From assembly GCF_019175385.1 (NCBI RefSeq), contig NC_083340.1:12102336-12166335 (forward strand): a DNA stretch of 64,000 bases. The letters run 5' to 3'. The position numbers were made by a program, and so were the translations under genes. Of this stretch, positions 23,409 through 35,249 are shown one piece after another (positions within the stretch are counted from its first letter, which is position 1; the number at the start of each line of letters is the position of its first letter). Below the pieces are notes generated by a model, which ran no database searches, was not told where the DNA came from, and worked only from the letters and a program-made list of their open reading frames with translations. The stretch comes from Lycium barbarum. Taxonomy: Eukaryota > Streptophyta > Magnoliopsida > Solanales > Solanaceae.

Positions 23409-23473
23409 TACAAAAAAAGTTGTAATTTGCGGAGGTTTTAGCCTCCACTAATTACCCATTTTTTTGTAGTGTC
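23409..23473. mobile_element. Tiny CACTA-like terminal fragment
   Basis: 'cattacaaaaaaagt' at the left faces 'tttttttgtagtg' at the right, the complement of a CACTACAAAAAAA terminus. Between them is 'gcggaggttttagcctccac'. It looks like a 65-bp deletion derivative of a CACTA element. Confidence 0.4.
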
Positions 23474-24144
23474 ATGAACTCAACTCACTATGTCATAATA
23501 TAGGAACTGTAATTTAATCTTTTCATTTTTTACCTGAACATTAATGGTTAATTAGTAGAGTAGATAAAAGGGCAAACAAATAATTAAGATAAGTTTCGTT
23601 TCAATTTTACTAATCCACTGCCTTCCACATTTGTCAAATAAGAAAACTCTATGTTCTTTTGTTCTTTGAAGTCGACTTCGTAAATTATATTTGCAAGTTA
23701 CAAGAAAGGGTGTCCAACTCTTTTAATGTCAAAGACTTCCATCATATGTGTTTGAGATCTCAAATGTAAAATAGTGTTAAACAGATAGAACTTACCTGCA
23801 TTAACGTTAAGTTTAAAAGATATATTTAGTATTTAAACCCTTTTTACTACAATAATGGTACGTAAGGTATCTTTTATATATGTTGTTATTATATAATATA
23901 AAAATAATTAAAATGTTATTGAAAGTTGTTTACAAAATACCAACATTTACTTAAAGACTATTAGCTAAAATAGATAACTAAATTACCCATATTTGGAGCC
24001 CGTGCGATTTGCAAGTATTGTATATATGACGTTGCCGATTGAACTCAAATAAAATTGGTATCACATTTAGCTAGCTATAAAATAAAATTCTGGACATTTA
24101 GCATCTTCTCTAGTTACTTTAATGTTGATGTCAATTTTTATTTT
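23474..24144. other. Non-coding stretch
   Basis: No gene. 'ggagcccgtgcgatttgcaa' near 23996 resembles a degraded Helitron-type terminal hairpin. Confidence 0.35.
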
Positions 24145-26446
24145 ACTACTATATAGAAGCATGGGTCTCAACCCATGTTTCGTCGTCCGTTAAGTAATTA
24201 AAAAAAAAAAATTGTGGTCTCCATATTAAACACCAACCAATAATTAAAAAAAACAACAACCAATATTAAAAAAAAAAGTAAAAAAAATGGAACCCACCAT
24301 CTCCAAACTCACGGGAAAAAAAAAGTGGACCCCATATTAACAAAATCAAGCAATATAAAAAAAGTGAATCCCATATTAAAAAAACAAACAATGTCAAAAA
24401 AAAAAAAATGCAGACTTTGTATTCGTAGCAAACACTAATATAATAAAGTTTTAAATACGGAGCACAAACTACAATGTTATATTAATCGTGTTTTGAACAT
24501 AGTATCTCATATTGACAAAATCAAGCAATATAAAAAAAAAAGTGAATCCCATATTAAAAAAAAACAATGTCAAAAAAAAAAGTGCAGACTTTGTATTCGT
24601 AGCAAACACTAATATAATAAAGTTTTAGATACGGAACACAAACTACAATGTTATATTAATCGTGTTTTGAACATAGTATTATATATATATTATATGCATA
24701 AAAATAGTGCAAACTAATAATGTCCAAAAGGGTGAGCCCCATACTAAACAACACCAAGCAATATAAAAAATAAAAATAAAAAAAAAAGAAACTATATAAA
24801 GCATGGGTTTAGACCCATGCTTCGTCATCCGTTGTCCCTTAAAAAAAAAGAAGGGGTGGGCCTCATACTAAATAACACCGAGCAATAAAAAAAAAGGAAG
24901 AAAAAAAAGTGGAACTCACCATCTCCAAACTCATGGGAAAAAAAAAAGTGAACCCCATATTATCAAAATCAAGCAATATAAAAAAAAAAAAAAAAAGGAA
25001 CCCCATATTAAAAAAATATAATGTTAAAAAAAAAGTGTTGACTTTGTATTCGTAGCAAACACTAATATAATAAAGTTTTAGATACGGAGCACAAACTACA
25101 ATGTTATATTAATCGTGTTTTGAACATAATATATGTATATCAGTATATATATTATATGCATAAAAATAGTACAAACTAATAATGTCCAAAAAAAAAAAAA
25201 AGATGCACCCCATAAAGGGTGGACCTCATACTAAACAACATCAAGCGATATAAAAAAAAAAAATGGAACCCACCATCTCCAAACTCACGGTAAAAAAAGC
25301 GGACCCCATATTAACAAAATCAAGCAATATAAAAAAAAAAGTGAACCTCATATTAAAAAAAAATAATGTCAAAAAGAAAGTGCAGACTTTGTATTCGTAG
25401 TAAACACTAATATAATAAAGTTTTAGATACGGAGTACAAACTACAATGTTATATTAATCGTGTTTTGAACATAGTATATATATATATACATAAAAATAGT
25501 GCAAATTAATAATGTCAAAAAAAAAAAGTGCACTCCATATTAAAAAATCAAACAATATTCATGTAATTTCCAAAGTAATGATGATTCATTGCCACGTGCG
25601 TATCAATCCATTAGTGGGAACAAATGAAATTGATTTTCTTCAAAAGGTTAAGTAGTCAAACCATACAATTTTTTTTTTTTTTTTTTTATATTAGCCTGAG
25701 ATCTAATCTAGATATTAAACTGTTGTATTTGCTATTCCGCCATGTCATTTATTTGTTATGTTTACTAAAATAAATATACTTAAAATATTTATATTTTAAA
25801 ATAAGATAGAATTTAATTACTTTTTTATTTTTATTCTTATTTTAATAAATGTGAAAAGAGATTAATGTCGTAAAAAAAATATATCAAATGGAGATCAAAT
25901 AATGAATAAGGTAAATTAGTCAAATTATAATTCTAATCGACGTTTTCTTAAAAAATCATGCAAAAGACAACATGACAAGTAAAATGAGCTAAACCGAGAA
26001 TATTTACCAAAAATTAAAAAATAGTATTTCTTCGTTTAAATAGAAAATCAATTTCTACTTTGTTTCGTTTTAAACATGTAAAATTAATTTAATAATTTGA
26101 ATTAGAATTATCCAAATCAAAATTTGATAAAAAATAATAAGTATTTTACAGCTTTAAATTAATCGAATTAAAATTAAAAGTATCAACTGATGCTTAAATA
26201 TCGCTATCGTTTAATCTCAAAGAGAGGAAAATAGTTTCCTTTTAAACAAGTTTTCTCTTTTAAAAAACATTAATATAATAAAATTTTAGATACGGAGCAC
26301 AAACTACAATTTTATATTAATCGTGTTTTGAACATAACATATATATATATATATATATAATCATTATTCAAAGACAACTACTTACACATAAATGCACTAT
26401 AATCTAAAGTGTTGGCCCGTGCGCAACACGGACATAGGCCGTCTAG
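24145..26446 (+). mobile_element. Composite non-autonomous Helitron
   Basis: The 3' end has the Helitron signature: a hairpin CCGTG-CGCAA-CACGG (26417-26431), eleven bases, then CTAG followed by T (26443-26447). Near the 5' end 'actatatagaagcatgggtc' leads into a self-complementary 'catgggtctcaacccatg'. A second such 5' end lies at about 24790 ('gcatgggtttagacccatgc'). The body is five copies of a module with 'ttgtattcgtagcaaacac' and 'ttatattaatcgtgttttga' (about 24417, 24591, 25041, 25388, 26268), separated by A-runs and 'cccatattaa..aatcaagc' blocks. No Rep/helicase coding is present. The exact 5' nucleotide is uncertain. Confidence 0.7.
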
Positions 26447-26939
26447 TTTTATGATATGACAGAGAATTGACAACTAGTTACTTTAACCCTGTGGCACTCC
26501 TTTGAATGATCAAGAGCAACATTTAATTGCGTTTGAAAGTTGAAACTTAGCCAAAAAAGCGAGATGCAACTTTCTTGGTTGGAATTGTATTGTCCCCATG
26601 ATAACATGGCCAGTCACCAAAACCACCGTCCTAATATCTAAAAAAAAAAACATAATTTGGTTGTCATTATTTATAAAATAGTAAGAAAGGGAAAAAACAA
26701 AGTAAGAAAGAGATTGAAATGGTAGCTTCCACCTAACAGAAATCAATCAAATGTAATAATGATAATATAAGAACAAGAAATTGAATGTTGCTTCTGATGC
26801 CAGAAAAGTCATAAGAGAGTACTACTTCCTTGATAGCACCGAACCATTTACCTTAATTTGTTTTTATGTTAAGATTCTATTGGTTGCTATGTCATATCGA
26901 GGGACCCCTTTGCCTTCATATAACTTCTTATTAGGGGTA
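26447..26939. other. Non-coding stretch
   Basis: No gene supported. The minus frame at 26510-26746 has no recognisable domain. Confidence 0.4.
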
Positions 26940-27260
26940 AATGTATGATGTGCTTGGTTGGAAATGAAAATGTTTTTCGCAAAAATATATGCTTATGAAA
27001 AAAATGTAATTTTTTAACTTATTTCTTTAGTGTTCCATAAGCAAGCAATTAATAGTGACAGAAGATAATTTAGGCAAATATTATGGCGATACACAAAAAA
27101 AAAAATATTAGCGGGGCAATTTCTATCACGAACAACAAAATTCGATTGCTAATACGGGCTATTTGGTGAGGGGGTTGGGGTTTGAGAGATTGTGGAAATG
27201 GGGTGGGGGCATACGCTGAGGGTAAGGAGGGGAAATAATCAACGTTGAATATCATTTACA
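26940..27260. mobile_element. Harbinger-like MITE fragment with G-rich core
   Basis: 'gtgcttggttggaaatg' followed by 'tttttaacttatttcttta' matches the left part of the element at 13629. The G-rich block at 27165-27230 includes 'gagggggttggggttt' and 'ggggtgggggc'. The right terminus was not identified. Confidence 0.45.
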
Positions 27261-28679
27261 AAATCTTGTTTAGTTTTCTTACTTCTACGGGAACAATGTA
27301 AGTTATTGGATATGAGATCGATAGAACTCAATAATTTTGGCTCTGATAAACCTCGAATATGCATGAAGGAATTTATTAAATATATACAAAAGAATATGCT
27401 ATAAATAGCACTTGAGGTTGCTATCCTAACAAGAATTGAACCATGTAATGATCAAATTTTGAATCCCCTCTGCTACCGGTACCAGGAAGGTTATTTTTTT
27501 CTGATTTTTAAGGGACTTGTATTCCTACAAAAAATGTTTATCAAAATATTTCGACCAACCGAATACGAAAAAATTGGAGAAAGTGTTTCCTCCATATAGA
27601 TACCCAGATAAAGTTACAAATGAAAGGTAGTGATTCCCTGAGACAAGAAGGGGAAAGATTGAATCTTGAAAGATTGAGTCCCCCACTAGTAAGATCCGGA
27701 GGGTTAATGTCCTCTTAAAAAGGGGGCCGACTTTTGATTTAGAAAGATGAAAGGCCCAAAAATCTAAATAAGTTACAAATTTTGCAGTTTAAAATGGCAG
27801 AGAGGAGATGTCATAATTTGGGTTTTGGATAAACGACCTTTTGATTCTTTTTTGTTTTAATTTTTTATTATTTTATCATACTGTATGAGTATTCTTAAAA
27901 TAGCGGAACTATCTAAAGTCTAGTTTTTAAATATGTCAGAATCTTCGCGAAAGCTCCTTCTGCCAGCTATTCCTTACAATAAACAGGCATTTCATCCTTA
28001 TCATCGTCTTGCGTCTATTATTGAAATTTACTAATTAATTGTTATGTAATACCAGCATTTCCCAAGTATAGTCATATGATTTGTATAGACGGATTAAAGG
28101 TCGAGGAACAAATTTTTAGAAAGCAATTATAGTCAAAGACAGTGGAAAAATTAGAAGAAACGTACACATGGGGCAAGTAATTAATTTGTTGCATCCTTGT
28201 TTCACTAATCGCTTGCTTACACTTGGTGGGGTTATTGAACGCTGCATTATGATCGGTCTCATAATATGTGTTTTGCTTAACGTGCCTTTCATATTTGGTT
28301 TTCACTTTTCATAGTGCCTTTTAGCTTATGGAATTTGAATGCAATCAGATAAATTATCTAGTGTTTGATTTGATTTGAGTCCATAATATTGGATAAGGGA
28401 AAACTGCTAAAGTATGTCAGCAGGAATAGCATTTATTAGCCACTTTTCGATTATGATTTTAAAAAATAATCAGTGTCAAGAAGTTCCAAATTCACAAACA
28501 AGACTTCATGATTTCATAGTAGAATTAAAAATTTCATAACAATGGCTGTTTTCTCCATTACAAAAACTGAAAAGTAACTGTTTATGAATTACCCTGTCCC
28601 TTTATACTAAAAAGCATCACTTGGGACCAAATGATAATAGAGAAATGTCACTGTATAGATATTATAATAAGTTGAAGAA
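27261..28679. other. Non-coding stretch
   Basis: 27330-27440 ('gaactcaataattttggctc', 'aatttattaaatatatacaa') looks like a remnant of a common short interspersed repeat, and 27600-27760 is purine-rich. No gene supported; the minus frame at 28072-28305 has no motif. Confidence 0.4.
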
Positions 28680-29942
28680 TTTTAAAAAGTAATTTTTACT
28701 TGGCATAACTTATTATGTTACATATTTATGGAGCATAACTATATTTTTTAATAATTAAGTTTAGTAGCTATAATATTATATTTTTACAACTTATAGCTAA
28801 CCACTTTTCTACCAATTAACTTACCACTCCCCACACCCCTATTTTTTAGCTGCACACTTCTCTCTCCCTCCTTTTCCTAAATATACACGTTTCTAACTCC
28901 CCATCTCCCCTAATTTCGTGCTTTTCAAATCAGTTTCAGATTTCTTTCACTTTTTTTTTTTACTTTGTATTAATTGCTCATTAATTTCAACCTTTTACCC
29001 CCAAAATTCAACTCTATTTCCTAAAATATGTAAGATTCTCTATTATTTTTGCGTTTTAAACGACGAATATATATTTGAATTCATCTGTTGAAATATCGAA
29101 TTCAAGTTGAGTTCATAATTGAGGTAACAACGTTTTCACTGCAACATTTTTTTTTTCTGAAATTTTGAAAAATATAGTCAAAATATATGAAAAATATATC
29201 TAAAATATAGTCAACAGAAACCAGAATAAGTAATATTGAACATATTAATCAAAATATAATTAAAAAATATAGCCAAAATATAGTCATAATTGAGTTCATA
29301 ATGGAGGTAGTAACATTTTCATTGCAACTTTTTTTTTTCTGAAATTTTTCTAAATATAGTCAAAATATATGAAAAATATATCTTAAATATAGTCAACAGA
29401 AACCAGAATAAGCAATATTGAACATAATAATCAAAATACAATTAAAATATATATGAAAAACAACTAAAAAGTTCAGAAAAATATAAAAAATAAAAAAGTT
29501 GCAATTACATGGTGAAACGTGTAATTCAGATGATGAACAAATCATGCAAAGCTTGATTTATGAAACATTAAAAAGAGATTTTTTTTAGTTATATTTTGGG
29601 AAAAATATGAAGAGGGTTTTTGAATTCAAATTTTATGTGAGTGATTAGATGTTGAATGAGATATGTGATTAGATATGGAAGAGAATAAGATTTGCTCGAT
29701 TTATGGAACATTAAAAATAGATTTCTCTTTAGTTTGAAAAAAAAAATTTCCCCTTAAATAGAGGCATTATTTGCTCAACAGTTCCGTGTATTTAGTTTAT
29801 ATTTTGGCTATATTTATGCGACGCGTCCAGGACCTAAATATAGGAAAAACCAGCTACGAATTGTAAATAATAAACTTGTATTTATAACTTGTTAGAAGCA
29901 GCTAAAAGGTAGCTATTTGTGAAAATTTTACTTTTAAAAACG
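28680..29942. mobile_element. Probable MULE/MITE-type element with internal tandem repeat
   Basis: The ends are loosely inverted ('ttaaaaagtaatttttac' against the complement of 'gtgaaaattttacttttaaa'). Near the left 'ttagtagctataatattata' and near the right 'ttgttagaagcagctaaaag' match a style common in such elements. There is no target duplication and no coding. Assignment is tentative. Confidence 0.35.
29105..29450. repeat. Two ~179-bp tandem copies
   Basis: 'gagttcataattgaggtaac' (29110) and 'gagttcataatggaggtagt' (29289) begin two units that share 'atagtcaaaatatatgaaaa', 'atatagtcaacagaaaccag' and 'aatattgaacat'. Diverged by only a few bases. Non-coding. Confidence 0.75.
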
Positions 29943-31008
29943 ATTTTCATCTGTCTGTCCTCCTTGACAAAAGGCCAAGGAGTCATCAAAGAGCAAATTG
30001 AAATACGGTTCCCTAGCTAACAGAAAAGAAAATAAAAACAACACACACATAATGATATTAACTGCATATATCTGTAATTTTCAGAAAAACTTTCGGTGGT
30101 TTTATTTTAAATTCAAAATTGACACTTTCCCATGTCTTTTTGTAATGTCAAAATTAACATTATTAGCTACTGCCATCCCACTGCACATCATATCAAGGTC
30201 CCAGAGCCTATACTCATTCATTATCACTGATTCCCCAATAAGCAGGACAGATCTAAACCACAAGTTACGAGTTCTATCGGTAGAATTCAATAGCTTAAAT
30301 CCAAACTTTGCATTTGTATTAAAATAAATCAAGTAGTAATATAATACATTATATACCCGGAACTCAGTCATTATCTTATCCTAAAATTCGAAATTCATAA
30401 ATTTAAAATTCTGAATCCCTTGCTCTACTAATAAATACTTTGATCAGTCTTATAGAAAAATAATAATGGAAAGAAGAAAATGGCTGTATGAGTATGTTAA
30501 GTTTCTCAGCAGTGTTAATTTGGCTGCCACCATTTATTGCGAAAATTGATAGGATCAGTATCAAACAAAGGGCAATAAAACTAAAAGGACAATTCATATT
30601 GAGTGGGGTGCAAAAAGTAAGTGACAGAAAAGAAGAGCCCCAGATACTTCAATTTTTTTTACCCCTCGGGTAAATTTTGCGAGGTATCTATCAAAACTTT
30701 CGCTGTATTTTTTTTAAAGCTTTATATGCAGATGTTTCCAAAATATCCAAGTCGTTCCATAGTAAACATTGCACCCTAGAATGTAGGAACGAATCTCATA
30801 AATACCATTAAAAGATTATTTTGATTCTTGTTAATGGTTGATTTGTTTTCACTTAGAAGAGTGCATTGTAATTATCTTAGGTTGTACCAGAAAAGAAAAA
30901 AAAGTGAAGAAGTTTTCAAGGCTTTTCATGAGATTTTAATTACTAGGTTTGGCCATAATCTTGTTCTCCAATTTTACATGATTATCGGTGGAATTTAAAT
31001 CGCGTCCA
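29943..31008. other. Non-coding stretch
   Basis: Overlapping short frames on both strands (29998-30673) have no recognisable domain and are taken as chance. Confidence 0.4.
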
Positions 31009-31022
31009 TAATTATTAATTTT

Positions 31023-31295
31023 GCAAAAGTAGGGGCAAGGTTTGCATACATCATATCCTCCGCAAACCCCATTTGTGGGACTGCACTGGCAGTGGCGGAG
31101 CCAGGATTTATGCCAAGGGGGTTCAAAAATATAAAGAAGCCATAAATGAAGAAGCTAAGGGGGTTCAACGTCTACTATATATACATAAAAAATAATTTTC
31201 ACCTTGTATATACAGTGCAATTTTTCGCCGAAGGAGGTTCGGATAACCCCCTGGGCTCTTACTAGGTCCGCCCCTGTGCACTGGGTATGTTGTTG
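31023..31295 (+). mobile_element. Truncated retroposon 3' end (RTE/SINE type) with 14-bp duplication
   Basis: 'aggtttgcatacatcatatc' and 'aaaccccatttgtgggac' match the 3' tail seen in the LINE at 19981, and the end is 'gggtatgttgttg'. TAATTATTAATTTT lies on both sides (31009-31022 and 31296-31309). A MITE is nested inside. The piece is too short to tell a LINE from a SINE with a LINE-derived tail. Confidence 0.75.
31090..31276. mobile_element. 187-bp hAT-like MITE nested in the retroposon tail
   Basis: The termini are CAGTGGCGGAGCCAGGAT and the complement of 'ctaggtccgcccctg'. TGCACTGG occurs on both sides (31082-31089 and 31277-31284), the 8-bp duplication expected of hAT elements. Landmarks 'aagggggttcaa' and 'ccgaaggaggttcggat' lie within it. 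Confidence 0.85.
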
Positions 31296-31309
31296 TAATT
31301 ATTAATTTT

Positions 31310-32404
31310 AAAGTTCCGTAGACCAAAGATAGATGGGGACCAAAAACATAGGTGCAATGTTACTTGTTAAAATGTGAACCTTTCTCCTTGTTTCTTCATC
31401 TTGCTGCCTATCAATTAGAAGTGTAGCTACGTGGACCAAACGGTTGTCAGCTGAATATGTATCATTTGTTGGGAAAAATAATAATTAGATCATGTATGTA
31501 GCAAACAACACTATTTATATTGGTAAAAATTACTTCTTTTATATATATATATATATATACTAAATCTTAGAACATTCTTTGGTGAAATTTGGTGACTTCC
31601 GATATATACTGAGAATGGGGAGTTAGGATTTGCATTATTGTGCATATGTCTGCAGTTTAGCTTAGAATGTGTGATGAGCATTTAAAAGAAGGCAAGTTAA
31701 TTTGCTGTCCATGATAAGTAATTCTGACTCGGAAAATAATTGATTAGGTACATGTTCTTTTCAACTTATAAGGCTCTTCTGCTTTCATTATTCCCTTACC
31801 TTATACTCTTAACAACAGGGCTTCAAACATCATGTAAACCAAATCAATCTAATATACTAGTATTCATTAGTACATTTTAATTATGTCTATTAATGTTTTT
31901 CGTTATTTTGATATTAAAGTGGCCAAATTAAGACCCTCTAGATCACTTGCTTTACCTTGCTCAAGTAGCTTTGGAGGATCCGGGTAAAGAATGAGTTAGA
32001 AAAATGAGCAGAAATTTATTCATTCTGTACATTTCCTTTTGTTTCATGTGGAAAGTGAATGTAATAATTAGGTAACTTAGCAATCTTAGAGCCTATTTAA
32101 ATATTTATGACATAATTAGGAGTTAAAAGACAGTACTAAAGAATCTGACATCATGTAAAACGAGCTAATTGCTAGTACATGCAATATAACAGTCCGAGTT
32201 GTCTGTGTCACGCATGAAAGTTTACCTTGTTGATGTCATAATTAATTAAATACAAAAGTGTACTCATTCTAACAGCCTAATTTTTAGATAGAATGATCAC
32301 GCAATTCGATATACCATTACATAAAACATGAAAAAGAAAAATTCCATGGGGGCATTTTGACACTTTTTCTTGGCAAAGTTCTTAAGGTTCAAGTGTTGAA
32401 AGGA
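31310..32404. other. Non-coding stretch
   Basis: An AT dinucleotide run lies at 31541-31558. No gene or named repeat seen. Confidence 0.4.
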
Positions 32405-32855
32405 ATATGGGCACTATTGCCCCTATTTTGGGGTGGTCTTTAATTTTTGACCTTCGTCTAAAAAAGTGGCCGAAAATACCTCGAGATTCTGGGTTCGAAC
32501 CCCCAGCTCAGTCAAAAAAAATAATTAAAAAATTACAAGGCTACGGTTTCGCAATTAAGGCATAACTAAATTTTGCCTAATAACGCAGAAATTTCGCGAA
32601 ACCTTGCCTTGCGATTTTTTTTTTACTGAGCTGGTATTCTAACTCAGAACCTCAGGATATTTTCGGTCGCTTTTTAAGTGAAGGACAAAAATTAATTAAA
32701 GACCAGTGGATTTTTTTTTTTTTACTGAGCTGGTGTTCGAACCCAGAACCTCGGGATATTTCCGGTCACTTTTTAAGCGAAGGACAAAAATTAAAGACCA
32801 ACAATTTGAGGGACAAAGATTAATTAAAGACCAGTGCTTTTGAAGGACACCCCAC

Positions 32856-32865
<10 letters not shown>
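32405..32865. mobile_element. Foldback element with duplicated right arm
   Basis: Left arm 'ggggtggtctttaatttttg', 'ccttcgtctaaaaaagtggc', 'gggttcgaacccccagctca'. The inverted right arm is present twice in a row (about 32615-32705 and 32712-32800: 'tactgagctggtgttcgaac', 'gaaggacaaaaattaaagac'). The loop holds 'aaggcataactaaattttgc'. It is followed by a ~28-base A-run. Same family as 19300-19664. Confidence 0.7.
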
Positions 32866-32888
<23 letters not shown>

Positions 32889-33940
32889 AAGGAATATTGG
32901 GCAGTCACATTTCACAGGCCTCAATGTGTTTGGGCCAAGAATTGGATTCAGGTCCATGGTCTAGTTGTGTTTTTTTCATCTTTCTCTGATCCGAAGCCAT
33001 GCTTTGGTGTATTAGCCCAACAAAGGAATGGACGGAAAAGAAGAGAGAGATTAAGAAAAGCATTCTTTATAAAATCCAATCATGATTTATGGATTTATGA
33101 CAAACAAATTTCATCTTTTTGGTCTCTCAAATACTGGTTAGTTTTGATTTTATCCTATATGAAATCTAACTAAGCACTTTAACCTTCAGTTAATTGAATT
33201 GTACACTTTTGAGTTACATTATTTGCTTGTAAATATTCATAAATTTACCATATATTTATTAACTGTTCAACTACTTAATTACTCACGTTTTATGTTAACT
33301 TTGTACTATTACTCCATATTTGACGGTAGTATAGTTCTATCAATAGTCAAAATTAACATAATTTCTACCTGAAGGTTTCAAAAACACACGTTTTAATCAA
33401 TTAAAATTAAAGTTAAATATGTTGAGTCATATATTATAAGGATCAAAAGCGGAATACGAATAATTTAGGGACTGAAAATGCTATTATCCCTTTCTTTTTA
33501 TCCCTCGAAAAATCTCTACAAATCATCAAGATTTGTTTGGTCGCCAACTAGCTAATTGTTTTCATTATTATAGATAGAGTGATGGTGCCTTGTCTTCTTT
33601 TTCAAATTATAATAATAATGATATACTATATTTTTCTTTCTAGTTTCTGTTTTGCTTTATTCTTCGTGTGTGTACCTCATATTTAAGCACCACTTTTCTT
33701 GGTGGAGGTCCATCTTTCTATGACCATTTTCCCTGTCAAAATGCTTTCGCTTTCAATTGCCTATGCACATCTCAAAGTCACCTTTCTTAACTAAAGCACC
33801 ATCTAGAAGGTCAATATTGGTATCATAAGTGAAATTAGAATGATTATTGTGTTCACTTGATAGCTTGAAATTAACAATTTCAATGACATGAAGAAAAGGA
33901 ACCTCTATATTTTTTGTTTTCTACCTAAATAATGGACGTT
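32866..33940. other. Non-coding stretch
   Basis: A 95-codon frame at 32886 starts just after the poly-A run; it has an ATG but no recognisable motif. I see no gene here. Confidence 0.4.
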
Positions 33941-33945
33941 AAAAT

Positions 33946-34681
33946 TGTTTACCACGGAATCGGATAATCAATTAAATTTATATGTGGGTATAGGATATGT
34001 GTTTGGATCTTGATGTATGTTAGATAGAGAAAATGTGTATGTGAAAGCTCTTTAATGAAACGTCTACTGATGACAATTTGTTATGATAGCAATGGAAAAC
34101 ACTTGATATAAGAAACACAATAATAATGGAAACAAACGGCCTTGGCCGAATCAAATATTGAGAGAGAGATTGGATATGTGAATTCTTCTATTATAAGTGT
34201 TCTTGGAAAGTAAAAGGAACCAACCCCCCCCCCCCCCCCCAAAGGAGGAGGATATGCCCTATGCCCTATTTATAGTGTCACCTCCATGGGTCTCATACAA
34301 TGGGAAACAATAAAGTAATAATAACAAGGACAGCTCTGCACGGATTTGGTGGGATTAGACTGACGGCGCCGTCTGACACACGCATGGTAGGTAGTTGACT
34401 GTGGCAGGACGCTACTGGCGCGTGGTCCGAATGCAACGGCCACACGGACCAACGGCTACTCGGACAAACGGCCATGAATGCTCGGGTCATCGGGCTTGGA
34501 TGCTCGGGTCACCTGGCTTGGCCACTACGACAACGTCGAAGGCAGACCTGTCGGTGCCCTTGCCCAACACCGGCCCAAGCATTACCCCGGTCAAGGGCGA
34601 ATAGTATCCCTCACATTCTCATTCCTTCCTCTGGTTCCTCGTTCCACCGGTTCGCCTCATATCCGGTTTCTACCGTATACA
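33946..34681 (-). repeat. 3' LTR (left copy, 736 bp)
   Basis: Begins TGTTTACCACGG and ends CCGTATACA. It differs from the right copy mainly by a C homopolymer of about 17 bases near 34225-34242 and by a duplicated 'atgccct'. A minus-strand TATAAATA box is conserved in both copies. Short frames here are LTR artefacts. Confidence 0.92.
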
Positions 34682-34702
34682 GATAGCCCCCACACTTCCC
34701 GG
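34682..34702 (-). promoter_or_regulatory. Polypurine tract next to the 3' LTR
   Basis: Read on the minus strand, 'gggaagtgtgggggctatc' abuts the LTR start TGTATACGG. This is the expected place and composition for the plus-strand DNA primer of a minus-oriented element. Confidence 0.65.
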
Positions 34703-34956
34703 ATCTCCGATCTGTCGGAGTAACGGGGAGTGGTTAAATTCCCAAACCGGTGGTTCTGTCAGCCCGGCGTTATCTTCGTATTTTGGCGGGAACGGTTGCG
34801 TAACGCATCCCCTTTTATCGGCCACGTGTCTCGCCCCTGGTGGTCCACTTTTGTCAACCGCCTTTTTCACGTCGTTTCGAGTCGCTTCGTATTAATGATG
34901 AGGATACGTGGCGCCGTCTGATTGGTCGTCCTCAGTAACCGTTCCTCTCCCATGCC

Positions 34957-34963
34957 TATATAA
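34957..34963 (+). promoter_or_regulatory. TATA box of the antisense gene
   Basis: TATATAA in a GC-rich context is followed about 30 bases later by a pyrimidine-rich stretch with 'cttcactt', typical of a plant initiator and leader. It lies about 290 bases ahead of the ATG of the plus-strand gene and reads against the retroelement's own transcript. Confidence 0.55.
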
Positions 34964-35249
34964 GGCCCTTCACCCCTTCATTTTACCGTTTTCACGCTCT
35001 GCATCCTCTCCAACTTCACTTCATTTCTGCGTTTTTCCCATTTGTACCATACTCAATTAACTTCAAACTTGATCTGCTTACTGATTCATTGTTTCATAGT
35101 GCGTGCAAAAGAACCGACTTGGTCACCACTGCTGCCGAATATTTTCTGCTCGAGTGTTGTTGTTTCATACTTCACTCCTCCTCGAACCACCAGTTCCTTC
35201 GTTTTTCTTAAATTCCTCTCTCGGACCTTCTTTCTTTCCTATTTCCAAG

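Noticed and set aside
34270..34723. Cluster of overlapping short frames repeated at 37908-38414
   Set aside because: They lie in the two LTRs, so duplication is expected and gives no evidence of coding.
35042..35249. N-terminal extension of the antisense gene starting at 35042
   Set aside because: The start codon there is TTG, and the stretch is leader-like; the first ATG in good context is at 35250 in a different frame, with a frameshift following.
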